Below, piece by piece: positions 15,490 through 17,519 of a stretch of 17,519 nt of DNA (positions are counted from its first letter, which is position 1; every line of letters begins with the position of its first letter). A model generated the notes under the pieces. That model did not search any database. It had not been told where the DNA came from and worked only from the letters and a program-made list of their open reading frames with translations. Both the position numbers and the translations under genes were made by a program. Source of the DNA: an uncultured Clostridia bacterium (lineage in GTDB: Bacteria; Bacillota; Clostridia; TANB77; CAG-508); assembly GCA_947599995.1 (NCBI GenBank), contig CANQFW010000025.1:1-17519 (forward strand), in the 5' to 3' direction.

Positions 15490-17373
15490 TTAATCACATT
15501 CAATTTGGGCAAAAAGCCTTTTAATTTCTTTTTCAGTCATAATTCCTTTCTTTGTAAGTTCTTTAGCGAGAAGATCAAGATAAGCTTTGTTTTCAGTCAA
15601 GATACTTCTTGCATATATTTCGGCTTTTTTCAAAAATTTATTAATTAATGTATTGATTTTACTTGCATTTTCTGGAATCAAATCGGTCTTTTCATCAAAT
15701 ACTCGATTACCTAATTCGGTTGTCATTGCCCACTTTGTTATAATTTTTTTGGCAAGTATGGTTGCATTTTCTAAGTCTGAACAGGCACCAGCTGTGACTT
15801 CTCCAGAGTACATAGATTCTGCAATCCTACCGGCTAAATAAGTTCCTATACTTGCAATATAGTAGTCTATGTTATAGTTAGGAGTTAAGTCGAAGTCATA
15901 GTCTACTACTGTAACGCCTAAGTAGTCTTGAGCAGGCATAATAGATACAGCAAGAGGAGTGCTATTTGATAGATTTTGTGAAAACTTTTCTACAAGGTAA
16001 TGTCCTGCTTCATGATAAGCTACTTGCATTTTTAGGCTAGTACTCATGTTTTTAAATTTTTCAGTATAGACATCGAAAGTCTGTAGGATATCTCTCTTTT
16101 TTACAATGGATCTACCATCAAGCTTAGCTCGTGCCATGGCTTGATCGATTAAATCTAATGTTTTGTCTGGATTCTTTGAAGGAGCTGTAAAGCAAGCTGC
16201 ATAAATTATTGAATCGTCAATAAGTCTTCTACTTATTTTAGTTCCATGAGCCTGTTGCAATATATCGAGCTTATTTTTTATCATGGGATAAATTTCCTGA
16301 AATTTAGGTTCATAAACATATATAGGTTCGAATCTTCGCTCTAGAGCACAGTCTTCTAAAAAGTTAATATATTCTTCTGGAGTTGTAGCACCTATTACTC
16401 TTGCTTTGCTCCTAGCAAGAATAGGTTTCATAACGTTTGCAAGGTCATTGTTATTGTTATAACCTGCACCTGCTCCTATGAGTTGATGAACCTCATCTAT
16501 AAATAGTATGACATTAGGATTTTTTTCTAAAAATAAAATTAAATCCATAAATCTTTGCTCTGCCATTCCTCTTAAAGTAGTTCCAGAAATAAGAGCATTT
16601 ACATCTAAACTTACGACAATTGATTCCTTAAACATGTCAGGGCAATGTCCTGTAACGATTTGCCATGTGAACTTTTCGATAATAGCTGTTTTTCCTACAC
16701 CAGCATCTCCAATAAGAATACAATTTCGCTTTGTATGTTTCGTCAAAATTTCTTCAATTTTACTCACCTCTTTTTCTCTTCCACCTATTGGACATATTTT
16801 TTCAGTTGGAGAGTAAAGATCATTTACAACACTCAAAAAATCAGAAACGCTTTCTGGAAGAGAAAGATTGGACTGCTTTTTTGCCCCATAGTTTGTGACA
16901 TTTAATAAGTACAAGTTTATATCTTCTAAAGCAGGGCCATGAATTAAGGCTGTTACGATATCTACATAAACATCAGCAGAAAGATGGGCAAAAGCCACAA
17001 TTGCATCATCAACTGTAATTTCAGTGCGACCATAATCTTTAGCAACTGTACTTGCAGCCTCTAATATAGAACGTATATCATACTGACATGTAACTGTAAT
17101 TTCACCTGAAAGATCAAGTTTAAACGTTGTAGGAACAATACAATACTGGACCTCTTTTTTTAGGATAGTTTCATAAATAATATTAAGTATTTTTTCATGG
17201 TCAAAGCCATTAGCTATTGCAATTTGATATAATGATGAATTAGGCTCACAGAAAAGTGATGCAATGAATACTTCATTTGATATAAATGAATTTCTGTATT
17301 CATCTGTTAGGTTAATAGCAATATGAATTGCATTTTGAAGTGATTGATGAAACCGGAATATTTTTTCGTTCAT
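15490..17373 (-). CDS. Chimeric ATP-dependent protease: Clp N-domain, ClpA/B-type D1 AAA+ module and FtsH-type M41 metalloprotease
   Basis: A 627-residue soluble protein with no membrane segment. Residues 1-150 resemble the two-repeat Clp N-domain (helical units near 8-70 and 98-145). A Clp D1 AAA+ module follows: IGGREKEV at 196-203, Walker A GDAGVGKT 222-229, Walker B VILFIDE with Asp293-Glu294 followed by the ClpA/B-like VHQLIGAGAG, sensor GATTPEEY 328-335, arginine finger pair Arg346-Arg347, and small-domain motif PDKTLDLIDQAMARA. The C-terminus, from about 446, is an M41 peptidase with zinc motif HEAGH (454-458) and third ligand Asp533 in GACSDLENAT, 75 residues after His458 as in FtsH. 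There is no D2 ring or ClpP-binding loop, so proteolysis should be intrinsic. The pore-loop aromatic (KYRG in ClpB) reads TLRG. The ATG has AAGGGAGG nine bases upstream and a consensus promoter at 17504-17476. Domain calls are firm; substrates are unknown. Confidence 0.88.
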   Translation of the reverse strand: MNEKIFRFHQSLQNAIHIAINLTDEYRNSFISNEVFIASLFCEPNSSLYQIAIANGFDHEKILNIIYETILKKEVQYCIVPTTFKLDLSGEITVTCQYDIRSILEAASTVAKDYGRTEITVDDAIVAFAHLSADVYVDIVTALIHGPALEDINLYLLNVTNYGAKKQSNLSLPESVSDFLSVVNDLYSPTEKICPIGGREKEVSKIEEILTKHTKRNCILIGDAGVGKTAIIEKFTWQIVTGHCPDMFKESIVVSLDVNALISGTTLRGMAEQRFMDLILFLEKNPNVILFIDEVHQLIGAGAGYNNNNDLANVMKPILARSKARVIGATTPEEYINFLEDCALERRFEPIYVYEPKFQEIYPMIKNKLDILQQAHGTKISRRLIDDSIIYAACFTAPSKNPDKTLDLIDQAMARAKLDGRSIVKKRDILQTFDVYTEKFKNMSTSLKMQVAYHEAGHYLVEKFSQNLSNSTPLAVSIMPAQDYLGVTVVDYDFDLTPNYNIDYYIASIGTYLAGRIAESMYSGEVTAGACSDLENATILAKKIITKWAMTTELGNRVFDEKTDLIPENASKINTLINKFLKKAEIYARSILTENKAYLDLLAKELTKKGIMTEKEIKRLFAQIECD

Positions 17374-17475
17374 AAGATAATGCCTCCCTTAAATTGTCTA
17401 TAATTTGTATACGGAAAAAGTTATCTGTAATTAAACCTCCTTTTAATATTAATTAATAGTTTAGATAACATAATC

Positions 17476-17504
17476 ATTTTACTACCAGCAAGCTAATTTG
17501 TCAA
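17476..17504 (-). promoter_or_regulatory. Consensus promoter of the chimeric protease gene
   Basis: On the minus strand, TTGACA (17504-17499), a 17-base spacer and TAAAAT (17481-17476). The leader of about 95 bases contains an extra strong AAAAGGAGG (about 17447-17439) without a standard start codon after it, then the real AAGGGAGG at 17390-17383. Confidence 0.75.
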
Positions 17505-17519
17505 TAAATTCCTAAAAAT

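Noticed and set aside
15587..16905. Plus-strand open frames of 84-102 codons opposite the minus-strand protease
   Set aside because: They are antisense shadows of a long gene with clear domains; no ribosome site or recognisable protein supports them.
15490..17373. Ordinary ClpC/ClpB or ordinary FtsH annotation
   Set aside because: It lacks a second AAA+ ring and membrane helices, and carries HEAGH with an M41 C-terminus behind a Clp-type D1 domain, so neither label fits alone.

Overview
The window is very AT-rich DNA with tightly packed genes, strong AGGAGG-type ribosome binding sites, consensus sigma-A promoters and an LPxTG surface anchor. This points to a Gram-positive low-GC bacterium (Bacillota), most probably a clostridial relative. 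No rRNA, tRNA, CRISPR array, transposase or phage gene was seen.

Layout. (1) 1-1770: a cytosolic metal-dependent phosphodiesterase/alkaline-phosphatase-superfamily enzyme, then a small GIY-YIG nuclease-fold protein. (2) 1773-5221: a large secreted papain-family cysteine protease with a lectin-like domain, four Ig-like repeats and an LPYTG sorting signal, behind its own consensus promoter. (3) 5319-6837: a LemA-family and a TPM-domain membrane protein, overlapping by 17 bases. (4) 6838-7259: an intergenic region with a long near-perfect hairpin, one copy of a 27-base repeat and a promoter. (5) 7260-11724: an operon of a MarR-type regulator and two ABC-exporter half-transporters. They look like a heterodimeric drug or lipid exporter with one degenerate ATP site, but subunit A carries a one-base frameshift inside its Walker A motif. 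(6) 11917-14532: an MgtA-like P-type ATPase whose usual TM4 glutamate is leucine. (7) 14631-15176: a cysteine-rich protein built from a 17-residue solenoid repeat. (8) 15177-15489: a hairpin-rich intergenic region with two terminators and the second 27-base repeat copy. (9) 15490-17373, minus strand: a soluble protein fusing a Clp N-domain and ClpA/ClpB-type D1 AAA+ module to an FtsH-type M41 zinc protease domain.

How the genes relate. Regions 2 and 3 are envelope functions. Region 5 is a regulator-transporter operon and region 6 is ion transport. The most unusual item is the Clp-D1/M41 chimera in region 9. It would be a self-contained soluble ATP-dependent protease with an unfoldase from one family and a protease from another. 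It lies tail-to-tail with the solenoid gene; no functional link between the two can be shown from sequence alone.
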